Shown one piece after another: positions 8,937-17,519 of a stretch of 64,000 bases of DNA (its first letter is position 1; each line of letters begins with the position of its first letter). The notes below the pieces were generated by a model. It was given only the letters and a program-made list of their open reading frames with translations. It made no database searches and was not told the origin of the DNA. This DNA comes from Candidatus Iainarchaeum sp. (GTDB lineage Archaea > Iainarchaeota > Iainarchaeia > Iainarchaeales > GCA-2688035): the NCBI GenBank assembly GCA_017610205.1, contig JAFCCL010000008.1:29932-93931 (forward strand). The letters are read 5' to 3'. Both the position numbers and the translations under genes were made by a program.

Positions 8937-9073
8937 AGGATATATCTTTCCAAACAGGCTGTTTACAATTTTGCATTTTTTTCGTATTAATTATTATTAG
9001 CTCTTTCTTGGCTTTGATATAAAACAATATTAAATGAAAAGACTGTAAAAAGCTTTTGGAGATAAAATTTATT

Positions 9074-10267
9074 ATGACAATCTATTCCCATTCCCGCCTT
9101 GGCTCTTTTGAGTCCTGTCCAAAAAAGTTTTACTTTTCTTATATTGAAAAGCCCAGAATTGAGTACAGGGAGGGTGTTGAGGCTTTTATGGGCAAGCGTG
9201 TTCATGAAACCCTTGAAAAGCTTTATTCTGACCTTAGGGTAACAAAGTTTAATTCTTTGAAGGATTTGCTTTCCTTTTACGAAAAAGACTGGAAAAAGAA
9301 TTGGACTGATTCAATCATAATAGTAAAAAAGGGATTGAAGCAAAAGCACTATTTTGACCTTGGCAAAAAATGTGTTGAACAATATTATGCAAGGCACAAG
9401 CCTTTTGATGCAGATAAAACAATTGCCTGTGAGAAAAGGGTTGTTTTTTCTCTTGACAAAGGGGGAAAGTACAAAATGCAGGGCTATATTGACAGGCTAA
9501 CAGAAGAGTCTCCAGGCCATTACGTTATTCACGACTATAAGACCAATGGAGCCTTGCCAATGCAGGACTATTTTGACCAGGACAGACAGCTTGCATTGTA
9601 TAGTATTGCTGTTTACAACGATTTCAAAGACTGTGAGGATGTAAACCTTTGCTGGCATTATCTTGCCTTTGACAAAGACCTTTTTAGCAAGAGAACAGAA
9701 AACCAGCTTGAAGGATTGAAAAAAGAAACGATTGCATTAATTCAAACAATTGAAAAAGCGGAGGAAAAAGGCGAGTTTCCAACAAAGGAGTCAAGATTGT
9801 GCGATTGGTGCTCTTACCAAGAACTCTGTCCTGCAAAAAAACACGGAGCAAAGGTTGAAAAGCTTCCTGTGAAAAAATTCAAAAAAGACGAAGGAGTAAA
9901 GCTGGTAAACAAATTTGTTAAACTCAGCGGAAAACTGAAAGAAACAGAAATAGAACTTGACGAACTAAAAGAAAACGTTTTTGCCTATGCAGAACAATTT
10001 GGATTGGAAAAGATTATTGGAAAAAAAGCAGCACTCAAAATAAGCAAAACATATAGCTACTCGTTTGCAGGACTAGGAAAAGAAGAAAAAGAAGAATTGA
10101 TAGGAATTCTAAAAAAGGAAAAATTGCTCAAAAAGTTTTTGACGTTTGACACAAGGGCGTTGGGAAGTGCGGTGGTGAAAGAAGAATTAGGGAAAGGGAT
10201 AATTAAGGAAGTTAAAGAGTTTGGGAAGGAAAAGGAAAGTAAAGGTGTTAGGTTGGTGGGGAAATAG
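9074..10267 (+). CDS. RecB-family PD-(D/E)XK nuclease with Fe-S cysteines (AddB/Cas4-like)
   Basis: A 397-residue protein with one RecB-type nuclease domain: SHSRLGSFESCPKKFYFSYI at the N-terminus, MGKRVHETLEKLY, MQGYIDRLTEE with the first metal-binding Asp, YVIHDYKTNG with the D-x-K core, and QLALYSIAVY. The cysteine near residue 15 and the cluster CDWCSYQELCP (about residues 245-255) make the four-Cys set that holds an iron-sulfur cluster in AddB, Cas4 and Dna2. The C-terminal 130 residues are helical and basic. The ATG at 9074 follows GGAG at 9058. It probably works with the helicase at 5326. Confidence 0.9.
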   Translation: MTIYSHSRLGSFESCPKKFYFSYIEKPRIEYREGVEAFMGKRVHETLEKLYSDLRVTKFNSLKDLLSFYEKDWKKNWTDSIIIVKKGLKQKHYFDLGKKCVEQYYARHKPFDADKTIACEKRVVFSLDKGGKYKMQGYIDRLTEESPGHYVIHDYKTNGALPMQDYFDQDRQLALYSIAVYNDFKDCEDVNLCWHYLAFDKDLFSKRTENQLEGLKKETIALIQTIEKAEEKGEFPTKESRLCDWCSYQELCPAKKHGAKVEKLPVKKFKKDEGVKLVNKFVKLSGKLKETEIELDELKENVFAYAEQFGLEKIIGKKAALKISKTYSYSFAGLGKEEKEELIGILKKEKLLKKFLTFDTRALGSAVVKEELGKGIIKEVKEFGKEKESKGVRLVGK

Positions 10268-10281
10268 GTTTTAAACTTCCT

Positions 10282-10424
10282 CAAACAATTCTTCTCCACC
10301 CTGTTCCTAGTATGCCATATCACATACTTCCTAGGAAAACACAACAACATTCAATCAAGAGAACTAATATCAAGAGCAGCATGGAATGAATGGGTTGATT
10401 TTGTTCTAATTGGACCTTTGTAGG
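10282..10424 (+). pseudogene. Relic of a small membrane protein, containing the right repeat copy
   Basis: An open frame without start codon reads LKQFFSTLFLVCHITYFLGK and then SRELISRAAWNEWVDFVLIG before TAG at 10422-10424. It is hydrophobic at both ends. The part at 10355-10393 is the right copy of the 39-bp repeat at 5173-5211. It looks like the remains of a two-segment membrane protein. A small two-segment protein at 13487-13648 shares the W-N-(E/D)-W pattern. Confidence 0.45.
10355..10393 (+). repeat. 39-bp direct repeat, right copy
   Basis: Right copy of the repeat at 5173-5211, with three mismatches in 39 bases. It closes the 5.2-kb segment that carries the helicase-nuclease, phosphoesterase and RecB-like nuclease. 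Confidence 0.8.
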
Positions 10425-10455
10425 TTAATTAAATGTTTTGTATGGAAATTAATTC

Positions 10456-11181
10456 ATGCTTAGCTATAAGGATTTTGTTAAAAGGTTGAATGAAATCAAA
10501 TCTCGTGGTTGGATTAAAACACATCGCGCAGGTCCAACCGGAATCGGAAAAACGCTTGAGGACTTACTTGATATTGATGAAAACAACATTGCTGGTCCAG
10601 ACCATAAACATTTTGAGCTAAAATCAGCAAGAAAAAGCAGCCAGAGTATGTTAACACTCTTTACTAAAGCTCCTTTGCCAAAAAAGGCAAATGCGGATTT
10701 ACTGAGTAAATTTGGTTATGTTTCAGCTAAGGGCAACAACAAAAAGGAGATTCATACAACCGTTAACTGTCTTGAATTCAATAAACTTAAAGGACTGCCA
10801 GGTTTTAAGATTGAGGTGCGAGAAGATGAAGATAAAATGGTTCTTATTGATACAAGAAACAGTGTTCTTGGATACTGGGATAAACTTACTTTGAAAAGTG
10901 CTTTTGTGAAAAAATATCCTGCATTAATGTATGTCAAAGCAGATAGTCGAGGAACAGATAAAAACGAGGAATTTTTTTTCAATGAAGCGTATATGCTGAA
11001 GGGTTTTGATTTTGATAATTTTTTGGACCTGGTTGAAAAAGGAACAATAAAAGTTGATGTTAGAATAGGACAGTATAGTAGTGGAAAAAGCAAAGGTAAG
11101 ACACACGACCACGGAACAGGATTCAGAATAAAGCCTGAAAAGTTGGACTTGTGCTTTGGACAGAGGAAAAAAATAATATAA
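10456..11181 (+). CDS. Type II restriction endonuclease, MvaI/BcnI family
   Basis: A 241-residue protein that I recognise as the MvaI/BcnI family by the N-terminal segment with HRAGPTGIGKTLEDLLDI and the catalytic GPDHKHFELKSARK, which supplies the D...E-x-K metal-binding core. Length matches known members. MvaI and BcnI are monomeric enzymes cutting CCWGG and CCSGG, so a related five-base site is likely. The methyltransferases that would protect host DNA are at 11249 (same strand) and 12178 (opposite strand). The ATG at 10456 is the first in frame. Confidence 0.85.
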   Translation: MLSYKDFVKRLNEIKSRGWIKTHRAGPTGIGKTLEDLLDIDENNIAGPDHKHFELKSARKSSQSMLTLFTKAPLPKKANADLLSKFGYVSAKGNNKKEIHTTVNCLEFNKLKGLPGFKIEVREDEDKMVLIDTRNSVLGYWDKLTLKSAFVKKYPALMYVKADSRGTDKNEEFFFNEAYMLKGFDFDNFLDLVEKGTIKVDVRIGQYSSGKSKGKTHDHGTGFRIKPEKLDLCFGQRKKII

Positions 11182-11248
11182 ACCATTTTTACGACAATGG
11201 CCAAAGTTTTTTGTTGATTAAAAAAGATTTGTTTTGGCTACTTTTTTA

Positions 11249-11947
11249 ATGAGTGAGAACTATAGGAATGTAGATTGGCTTAGTAGTGTGTGGAGAATAA
11301 CCACTGAAAATCCATCTATTCAAAAGTTTAAATTAGACATATCTGCTGCGCATCCTGCTGCGTTCCCTGAAGAATTAGCCTATCGGTTGATTTATTTATA
11401 CAGCAAACCAGAAGATTTTGTTCTAGACCCTTTCTGTGGCATTGGCACAACCAACTTTATTGCTTTGAGCTTGAATAGAAAAACAATTGGTTATGATATT
11501 GAATCCAAATACATTGCAATTGCACAAAAACGATGTAAAGAACAAGCAAGACTTTTTTGTAAATCATCTGAAAGCATGAATGAATTAGCACCTAATAGTA
11601 TTCAACTCTGCATTACAAGTCCGCCTTATTTAAATGCCAGAATTTATTCTACCAATTCAAATAATATTGGAAACATGGCTAATCCAATACCTTCATTAAA
11701 ACAAATTTTTCAAGAAGTATACAGAGTGCTAAAACCTAAAGGGTATTTTTGTCTGAATGTAGCAAATATTGCTGAGCACGGCTATCTCAAAACTTTTCCT
11801 TTTGACCTGATTAATCTATGCATGGATGCAGGGTTCAAGTTTAGAAGTAGTGTCATATGGGACAAAGGAATAAAAATAAAGGAATGGAATCTTAGGTATA
11901 ATGAAGTAGCAGAAAATCACGAGTATGTTTGGATATTTAAAAAGTAA
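11249..11947 (+). CDS. DNA amino-methyltransferase (N4-cytosine/N6-adenine type), permuted order
   Basis: A 232-residue enzyme. FVLDPFCGIGTTNFIALSL binds S-adenosylmethionine and comes first; TIGYDIESKYIAIAQKR follows; ITSPPYLNARIYS is the catalytic motif IV. The motif order (AdoMet site before SPPY) is permuted relative to the more common beta class. The SPPY form is usual for N4-cytosine enzymes. It directly follows the MvaI/BcnI-type endonuclease and is expected to protect its sites. Start is ATG 11249; an in-frame TTG at 11234 is possible. Confidence 0.85.
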   Translation: MSENYRNVDWLSSVWRITTENPSIQKFKLDISAAHPAAFPEELAYRLIYLYSKPEDFVLDPFCGIGTTNFIALSLNRKTIGYDIESKYIAIAQKRCKEQARLFCKSSESMNELAPNSIQLCITSPPYLNARIYSTNSNNIGNMANPIPSLKQIFQEVYRVLKPKGYFCLNVANIAEHGYLKTFPFDLINLCMDAGFKFRSSVIWDKGIKIKEWNLRYNEVAENHEYVWIFKK

Positions 11948-11985
11948 AAAAAACAGATTCTGGTTATTTTGTGCTATTTTTAGTA

Positions 11986-12171
11986 TTAATCTAGAACAGG
12001 GCAAGTTCTGCATTGTTTACAATTTTTATCTGGTTTTTCAGGACAATCGGGATACAAACCTTTGCAATTTGGAAATCCCGCCGATTTTGCGCTTTCAATT
12101 GTTTTCTCAGCATCTGTTTTAATCGTGTTGTAAATTTTTCTCCGTTCTCTTTCGCTACTATAATAAGTCAT
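11986..12171 (-). CDS. Small Cys-rich protein next to the methyltransferase
   Basis: A 61-residue protein with a basic helical N-terminal half (SSERERRKIYNTIKTDAEKT) and a Cys-rich end: one Cys in FPNCKGLYP, then DCPEKPDKNCKQCRTCPV, giving five in total, enough for a zinc or Fe-S site. Its ATG lies six bases after the stop of the methyltransferase at 12178-13413, so the two are probably co-transcribed. The position suggests an accessory or regulator of the restriction-modification locus, but no family was recognised. Confidence 0.55.
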   Translation of the reverse strand: MTYYSSERERRKIYNTIKTDAEKTIESAKSAGFPNCKGLYPDCPEKPDKNCKQCRTCPVLD

Positions 12172-12177
12172 ACATTT

Positions 12178-13413
12178 TCACCGTTTCAATAGTACAATAT
12201 GTTCCTCATTCATTGTTGAAGAAAGAACCCCTGGTTTGTTTGTTGGGCTATTAACCCTTGGCATTCTTTTTGAAGGGATGTGTCTAATACTTGTCTTGTC
12301 ATGGTTGAAGTTGAATTCTTTAAATAATTCTATAATAATTTTGTCCATTGGTATTTTTACTCCTTTGACAGTTCTATTGCCCACCACAAAACACATTCTT
12401 GAATTGTCTTTCATAATACGATTTATTTCTTCAGCTGCTTTATAGAAATCTGAAAAAAAACCTAATACATCTCTTGCTCTTTTTTCATCTTCTTTTGATA
12501 TTGTTGAAATTGTTGTATCAAGTATTTTTGAGGGTAAAGAATGTGTGAGTACTTTTGGAGCTATTCCGCCCATCATTACATTATCCATGCGCTTTGCTTT
12601 TTTCTCATCACATCCAAGCCATTGTGAACTTAATCTACTGAATTGCCCATAAGCTACTGTGGTTCTACTGTCTCCGTAAGGTGGGGATGTTACTAGTAAA
12701 TCAGTTGAAGATGTCCAAATTTTTGTTTTTTTGGTAAGGTCTGCTTCTATTATATTCACAGAGGGGCTTTTGTTTTTTTGTAAGGCATTGTATAAACATT
12801 CCATTGCTTGTCGATTTTTCTCAAAGACTGTTTGAAAAATTAGTTTGGCATCAGGAGCATAATTTTTCAGTTTTTCTTCTTTAATACGGTAAAGTTTGAA
12901 TTCACCGCCTCTGGTATTGCTTGCCTTTCTAACAGTTTCACTAAAGCAAACTAAAAAGAAATCTCGTATTTTCTTATCCTTAATTTCATCAATTGCTTGC
13001 TTTATTGCTGTTAATGCTAATTTTGCTTCTTCTTTGAACCAAAAATCAATATTAAAAAAAACCGGTGGTTGAATTTTTTTCTCATTACTGAGGTGATAAA
13101 TTTTGGGTTTTAAGTTCATCCACGTCTCAAAAAGACTTGAAGGTTTTACTGGTGTTGTTTTGACTTTACTAATAAGTGTGGCTAAAGGATTTATATCGAC
13201 ACCATAACTTTTAATTCCTGCTAACTTAAATTCCAATAGAACACTTCCTGAACCACAAAATGGATCAAGACCAACTTTGGCACTAGTACTATTTTCTTTA
13301 ATTAGTCTTTTTGCTACTTGCGGAATCATCATTGCGGGATAAGTGTGTATGCCATGAGTGTAATATTTTGTATTTGCTTTAGCAAAATCCCAACTATGAT
13401 CAATTTTTTTCAT
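12178..13413 (-). CDS. Second DNA amino-methyltransferase of the restriction locus
   Basis: A 411-residue enzyme. VGLDPFCGSGSVLLEFKLAG is the AdoMet-binding motif I, SYGVDINPLATLI motif II, and LVTSPPYGDSRTTVAYG the catalytic motif IV. About 160 residues between them form an insert likely to read DNA. Two methyltransferases with one endonuclease fits what is known of BcnI-type systems, where two N4-cytosine enzymes protect the two strands. It is convergent with the endonuclease/methyltransferase pair. The ATG at 13413 is well placed. Confidence 0.85.
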   Translation of the reverse strand: MKKIDHSWDFAKANTKYYTHGIHTYPAMMIPQVAKRLIKENSTSAKVGLDPFCGSGSVLLEFKLAGIKSYGVDINPLATLISKVKTTPVKPSSLFETWMNLKPKIYHLSNEKKIQPPVFFNIDFWFKEEAKLALTAIKQAIDEIKDKKIRDFFLVCFSETVRKASNTRGGEFKLYRIKEEKLKNYAPDAKLIFQTVFEKNRQAMECLYNALQKNKSPSVNIIEADLTKKTKIWTSSTDLLVTSPPYGDSRTTVAYGQFSRLSSQWLGCDEKKAKRMDNVMMGGIAPKVLTHSLPSKILDTTISTISKEDEKRARDVLGFFSDFYKAAEEINRIMKDNSRMCFVVGNRTVKGVKIPMDKIIIELFKEFNFNHDKTSIRHIPSKRMPRVNSPTNKPGVLSSTMNEEHIVLLKR

Positions 13414-13486
13414 AGAAACACACCTATCAATATAATTAACTTCAGATTAAATGTTTTTTGGAAGAGGGGGTTTCCGCTAAACATTT

Positions 13487-13648
13487 TTAAACCACTCCCA
13501 TCCCGATCATCATTCCAACCATCAACACCACCGCATACTTCCCTACCTTATAGGCCCAGTCATTCCAGCCGTACATATAGAAAACTGCTACATAACCGAC
13601 TGCTAACCAAGAAAAAAGATGAAGCCAGGGGAAAAGGTCGGAAGGCAT
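13487..13648 (-). CDS. Small two-segment membrane protein
   Basis: A 53-residue ORF beginning MPSDLFPWLHLFSWLAVGYV and ending in a second hydrophobic stretch (VVLMVGMMIGMGVV), with YGWNDWAYKVGKY as the loop. Two membrane segments are clear. It lies between the methyltransferase and the RHH operon. The W-N-x-W motif recalls the relic at 10282-10424, so it may be an intact copy of a small membrane-protein family. Function unknown. Confidence 0.5.
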   Translation of the reverse strand: MPSDLFPWLHLFSWLAVGYVAVFYMYGWNDWAYKVGKYAVVLMVGMMIGMGVV

Positions 13649-13701
13649 TTTGTGTCACTTCATATAATATGAATAATATGTATTATAAAAGTTCTTTTAA
13701 A

Positions 13702-13713
13702 CCTATGCATAGG
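13702..13713. promoter_or_regulatory. Palindromic operator before the RHH-ParB-methylase operon
   Basis: CCTATGCATAGG is a perfect 12-bp palindrome 11 bases before the RHH start at 13725, directly followed by another ATGCAT. An A/T-rich TATA-like stretch (about 13676-13690) lies just upstream. The placement between promoter and start fits self-repression by the ribbon-helix-helix protein. Confidence 0.6.
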
Positions 13714-13724
13714 ATATGCATTGT

Positions 13725-13853
13725 ATGGGTGAAGGAAAATACATCAGAAAAACAATCACGATTAAATCAGCGCAGGAAAAGTATATTCAAGATAAATCAA
13801 TAAACCTAAGCAGGTTTGTTCAGAAAAAGATTGATGAGGAAAGGAAAGGTTGA
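13725..13853 (+). CDS. Small ribbon-helix-helix DNA-binding protein
   Basis: A 42-residue protein: MGEGKYIRKTITIKSAQEKY, then INLSRFVQKKIDEERKG. The strand RKTITIK followed by two short helices, with NLSRFVQKKI as the second helix, is the RHH (CopG/Arc) pattern. It is first in a three-gene operon, seven bases before the ParB-fold gene. RHH proteins of this size bind palindromes as dimers, and one is present just upstream (13702-13713). Confidence 0.7.
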   Translation: MGEGKYIRKTITIKSAQEKYIQDKSINLSRFVQKKIDEERKG

Positions 13854-13860
13854 TGGATGT

Positions 13861-15186
13861 ATGGTTACAACTAAGATAATCTTTTTAACAGATCTTAATG
13901 TAAACACGGAAAATTCGCGCTTTGACCCATTAACAAGTCAGAAAGAAGCTATTGATAAAATGATTGAGAATCAAGGCGATAAACTTTATAATCTGGCAAA
14001 GGACATCGCGCAATATGGTCTCAATCCAAATGTAAGGGCACAAGTCACCGCTATTGATAAAGATGCGACGAAGTTTATTGTTCTTGAAGGGAATAGAAGA
14101 ATTGTCACATTAAAACTTATGGCAAATCCAGATATAATAGATACTCCAGTAAGAAGCACACTAAAAAAGAAGTTTCAGAATCTTCACAATAAGATTAAAG
14201 ACAATTTGATAGACAAAGTAGAATGTAACTATTATGCTGACCCCAAAGATGCAGAACATTGGATTGGCATTAAACATGGTTATGGCCCACAAGGAGTAAG
14301 TACTGTTAAATGGGATGCTTGGCAAAAAACTCGCTATGAAGAGTCTATTGGTGGAAAATCTAAGATTGTTTTTCAGACTATTAAACTGCTAAAAGATTCT
14401 CCCTATATCTCTAAAAAAATAAAAAATGATATCCCAAATATAAAATTAACAAACTTGCATAGATTAGTTTCAGATCCTTCTGTGAGAGATTTTTTAGGTT
14501 TAGAATATAGTAAAGGTATTCTCAAATCAAAAATTGATGAGAAAGAGTTAATGAAAGGATTAGCAAAAGTTGTAGAAGATTGCGCAAATCCAAAATTTAC
14601 AGTAAATGATATATACACTAAAAAAATTCGGAAAGATTATATTGATAGTTTTCCTGCTGAAAGTACTCCTAATAAAGATAAAAAAATTGATGGTAAGTCA
14701 ACTTCTGCAAAATCAAAAAAAACTAGAAAAAAAGCGCCCTATAGAACAAAATTAATTCCAGGCTCTTGTAAACTGTCTGTTAGTAACCCCAAAATTAATT
14801 CTATTTATGATGAATTACAAAAATTAAATATTGAGACTTACCAAAACGCTGTTTCGGTATTATTTAGAGTCTTTATTGAATTGAGCCTGGACACTTTCCT
14901 AGAAAATAAAAAAATGATAGAGGGTGTATCAGCAGCAAAAGAAAGATTGACACTTAACAAAAAGCTCATTAAAGTATTAGGTTATCTGACTGATAAGGGT
15001 TTTATAGATGCCACTATTAGTAAAGGCATTAGAGTAGCGGTGAGCAATAAGGATCATTTGTTAGGAATTGACACTTGGCATGCTTATGTCCACAGCAACC
15101 AATTTTCAGCAACCCCAAAAGATTTAATTACCACCTGGGGCAACATCCAAATTTTTGTAGAAAAAGTTTGGGAAAACATTAAGTGA
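13861..15186 (+). CDS. ParB/sulfiredoxin-fold protein of an RHH-ParB-methylase operon
   Basis: A 441-residue protein from ATG 13861. The N-terminal part has the ParB/Srx core: TDLNVNTENSRFDPL, then ALNPN-type sequence QYGLNPNVRAQVTA, and FIVLEGNRRIVTLKLM, the strongest signature. The middle has a lysine-rich linker (about residues 280-305), and the C-terminal 140 residues are helical with FIELSLDTFLENKK and a late DTWHAYVHSNQ. In mobile elements this fold binds DNA, hydrolyses NTP or acts as a nuclease. It lies between an RHH regulator and a D12-class methylase that starts five bases after its stop, so it may be the effector of a defence or modification cassette. Confidence 0.65.
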   Translation: MVTTKIIFLTDLNVNTENSRFDPLTSQKEAIDKMIENQGDKLYNLAKDIAQYGLNPNVRAQVTAIDKDATKFIVLEGNRRIVTLKLMANPDIIDTPVRSTLKKKFQNLHNKIKDNLIDKVECNYYADPKDAEHWIGIKHGYGPQGVSTVKWDAWQKTRYEESIGGKSKIVFQTIKLLKDSPYISKKIKNDIPNIKLTNLHRLVSDPSVRDFLGLEYSKGILKSKIDEKELMKGLAKVVEDCANPKFTVNDIYTKKIRKDYIDSFPAESTPNKDKKIDGKSTSAKSKKTRKKAPYRTKLIPGSCKLSVSNPKINSIYDELQKLNIETYQNAVSVLFRVFIELSLDTFLENKKMIEGVSAAKERLTLNKKLIKVLGYLTDKGFIDATISKGIRVAVSNKDHLLGIDTWHAYVHSNQFSATPKDLITTWGNIQIFVEKVWENIK

Positions 15187-15190
15187 TTTT

Positions 15191-16039
15191 ATGGGTGTTT
15201 ATTCTCCGTTAAGATATCCGGGTGGAAAGGGAAAAATTTCGCCTTATTTTAAACAAATTATAAAGGATAATTTGTTGTTTGATGGGGTTTATGTTGAGCC
15301 CTATGCAGGTGGCGCGGCTGTTGCTCTTTCGTTGCTTTTTGATGAATATGTTTCTAAAATAATAATTAATGACATTGATCGTTCAATCTATGCTTTTTGG
15401 TATTCAATTCTAAATGAAACCGAGAAGTTTTGTAAACTTATACAAAAAACACCCGTAACTATTGGTGTTTGGAAGAAACAGAAAAAAATACAAACTTTTA
15501 AGAAAAAATGTGGTCTGCTCGAACTTGGATTTTCAACTTTTTTTTTAAATCGAACTAATCGCTCAGGAATTTTAAACGCAGGTGTTATTGGCGGATTAAA
15601 ACAAGCGGGTGAATGGAAAATTAATGCGCGATATAATAAAAAAGAACTGATAAGGCGTATTAAAAAAATTTCTTTGTATAAAAACCAAATCCAATTATAT
15701 AATTATGATGCTTCAAAATTAGTTAAATTGCTTTGTAAAACTCTTCCAAAGAACACTTTATTTTATTTTGACCCGCCTTACTATATCAAAGGTAAAAATC
15801 TTTATCTAAATCATTATGCCTATAATGACCACAAAGAAATTGCTAAGGATATCCATGCTTTAAAAAACCAAAAATGGATACTAACCTATGACAATGTAAA
15901 ACCAATTAAAGAATTATATCTAGCTTATCGACAAAAAAAATACAACCTACACTATAGTGCGGGAAAGTCAGAAACTGGACGAGAATTGATGATTTTTTCA
16001 AATAATTTATCCATCACAAAGAATCCAATATTAGCTTGA
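15191..16039 (+). CDS. D12-class (Dam-like) N6-adenine DNA methyltransferase
   Basis: A 282-residue enzyme: LRYPGGKGKISPYF at the N-terminus is motif X/I of the Dam family, YVEPYAGGAAVALSLLF motif I, and LFYFDPPYYIKGKNLY the catalytic DPPY motif. NRTNRSGILNAGVIGG is the family's substrate region. The length matches Dam/DpnM enzymes. The AAGTGAT ribosome site overlaps the stop of the ParB-fold gene, so the genes are translated together. No restriction enzyme of a recognised family is in this operon. Confidence 0.9.
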   Translation: MGVYSPLRYPGGKGKISPYFKQIIKDNLLFDGVYVEPYAGGAAVALSLLFDEYVSKIIINDIDRSIYAFWYSILNETEKFCKLIQKTPVTIGVWKKQKKIQTFKKKCGLLELGFSTFFLNRTNRSGILNAGVIGGLKQAGEWKINARYNKKELIRRIKKISLYKNQIQLYNYDASKLVKLLCKTLPKNTLFYFDPPYYIKGKNLYLNHYAYNDHKEIAKDIHALKNQKWILTYDNVKPIKELYLAYRQKKYNLHYSAGKSETGRELMIFSNNLSITKNPILA

Positions 16040-16089
16040 CCTTGGTTTTCTAACAGATTATGACTTTTCTTCTTAGACAACAACCCAAA

Positions 16090-16860
16090 TCACGTTGCTT
16101 CTATATCAACAAAAAATTCTGCAAAGACTGCAGATTGTGAAGTTGATATTTTTCCTGAAACATTACAATCATTTGTAACATCGAGATTTTGTTTTTCTAT
16201 TTCAAAATGAAACGCTTTAAATTCACCACTTTTCAGTAGCTTCCCTTCAACACCCTTTATATATTGATTGCCAGTAGGTTCTGAAAAATCTCCTTTTATG
16301 TTCCCACCAAGACAATTTAAGTAAACATCAAAATTTGGTTTCCTTGCGGGAATTTGCAATATTAATGGCTGTTGCCCAGTGTTATAAACACGAATTATAC
16401 CCTCAACTTTGTCGTTTACAGATGAGGTAATAAGTTTTCCATCTTTAGTTAAATCTCGCTCAAACACTGCTTCTAATCGCGGATGTAAATAAGCTGTTTC
16501 TTCAGTTACTTTACTTAAGTCATTAGTAGCCAAAACTAAGCCTATAGTTGCAACTATTAAACCAATAGCAAAAATCACTTGAAAAATGCTAATAATAGTC
16601 TGCTTAGATGACTGCTTGAGCTGTTTCTCTAAAATCCTTCGATGTATTTCAAAACGATAAACTTCAGCATCTAATCCACTTTTGTTAGCAAGTGAATAAA
16701 CTTGTAATAGTTCTTTATCACTTAGTTCAATAGCAGATTTAGCTAACAAATCAGCATACTCTAACCCTATAATACCACCTTTTTCAACTACTGGCTTTTT
16801 CTTTTTGTTAATATCGGCTTTCTTTGCGAAATGCTTTTGCCAAGGTTCTGAATGTGCCAT
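16090..16860 (-). CDS. Hypothetical protein with one membrane pair and extracytoplasmic domain
   Basis: A 256-residue protein. The first 90 residues are cytoplasmic and helical, QTIISIFQVIFAIGLIVATI and the following residues make one long or two short membrane segments (about 92-120), and the rest is beta-rich (VEGIIRVYNTGQQPLIL, FHFEIEKQNLDV). The last part looks like an immunoglobulin-type or CARDB-type domain. No family was recognised. It converges on the defence operon and may be part of the same accessory zone. Confidence 0.55.
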   Translation of the reverse strand: MAHSEPWQKHFAKKADINKKKKPVVEKGGIIGLEYADLLAKSAIELSDKELLQVYSLANKSGLDAEVYRFEIHRRILEKQLKQSSKQTIISIFQVIFAIGLIVATIGLVLATNDLSKVTEETAYLHPRLEAVFERDLTKDGKLITSSVNDKVEGIIRVYNTGQQPLILQIPARKPNFDVYLNCLGGNIKGDFSEPTGNQYIKGVEGKLLKSGEFKAFHFEIEKQNLDVTNDCNVSGKISTSQSAVFAEFFVDIEAT

Positions 16861-16958
16861 CTCAAATCACTTATTTTATCCTATGAAATTCCTTTAAATT
16901 TGTCTTTTTCTCAAATCCCGACCCGCGCCCAATTCTCTGGGTCTGTGTTAAGGTAATC

Positions 16959-17228
16959 TCACTTAAACATTCTTTTCAGCTTTTGCCACAGCGAAGGCTT
17001 GTCAATTTTTGCAAAGAATTCTTTGCGTTCTTTTTCTCTTTGTAGTTTGAATTCATCACCATAACCTTCATAAGGAACAGGTTCAGGTTTGTTAGGCTTT
17101 TTTTCTTTCTTAAACTTACTGCCTATTTTGGCGTGTCTTCCAAACTTTTTGGTAAGTAGTTTGTCTTCTTCTTCGTCTGGGTCGTCAACAAAATCGAAAC
17201 GTCCTCCAGTTATTCTACGGCTACCCAT
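16959..17228 (-). CDS. Small charged hypothetical protein
   Basis: An 89-residue hydrophilic protein starting MGSRRITGGRFDFVDDPDEE, with a lysine-rich centre and a C-terminal helix (SLWQKLKRMFK). The GTGAT ribosome site before 17228 selects this ATG rather than the TTG-type starts upstream. It follows the small membrane protein at 17234-17425 with a gap of five bases, so the two are one operon. Function unknown. Confidence 0.55.
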   Translation of the reverse strand: MGSRRITGGRFDFVDDPDEEEDKLLTKKFGRHAKIGSKFKKEKKPNKPEPVPYEGYGDEFKLQREKERKEFFAKIDKPSLWQKLKRMFK

Positions 17229-17233
17229 CCAAA

Positions 17234-17425
17234 TCACTTCCCTATTTCTTCAAATCTCCTCATGGCTTCTAAAAGAAGCACTATTGCTAAAGAACCAATT
17301 GTTATGCCTGCAACAAGATAAGAATCGAGAGATATTTGTGCTGTTATAATCAGAAGTGCTTCAACACCTAAGCCCAAACCAATTGCTCCAAAGATAGCAA
17401 GTCTAATACTTTTAATTTTATTCAT
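17234..17425 (-). CDS. Small two-segment membrane protein
   Basis: A 63-residue protein with two hydrophobic segments (LAIFGAIGLGLGVEALLII and LVAGITIGSLAIVLLLEAM) and charged ends. AAGGAGAT lies about ten bases before the ATG. It is the first gene of a two-gene unit with 16959-17228. Function unknown. Confidence 0.55.
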   Translation of the reverse strand: MNKIKSIRLAIFGAIGLGLGVEALLIITAQISLDSYLVAGITIGSLAIVLLLEAMRRFEEIGK

Positions 17426-17519
17426 TTAATTGTTATCTCCTTGACTAATTTTGCTACAAAATCCCTTTAAATTTGCGTTTTCCCAAAAACCCAGTCCATA
17501 CCCTACATACCAAATTTTA

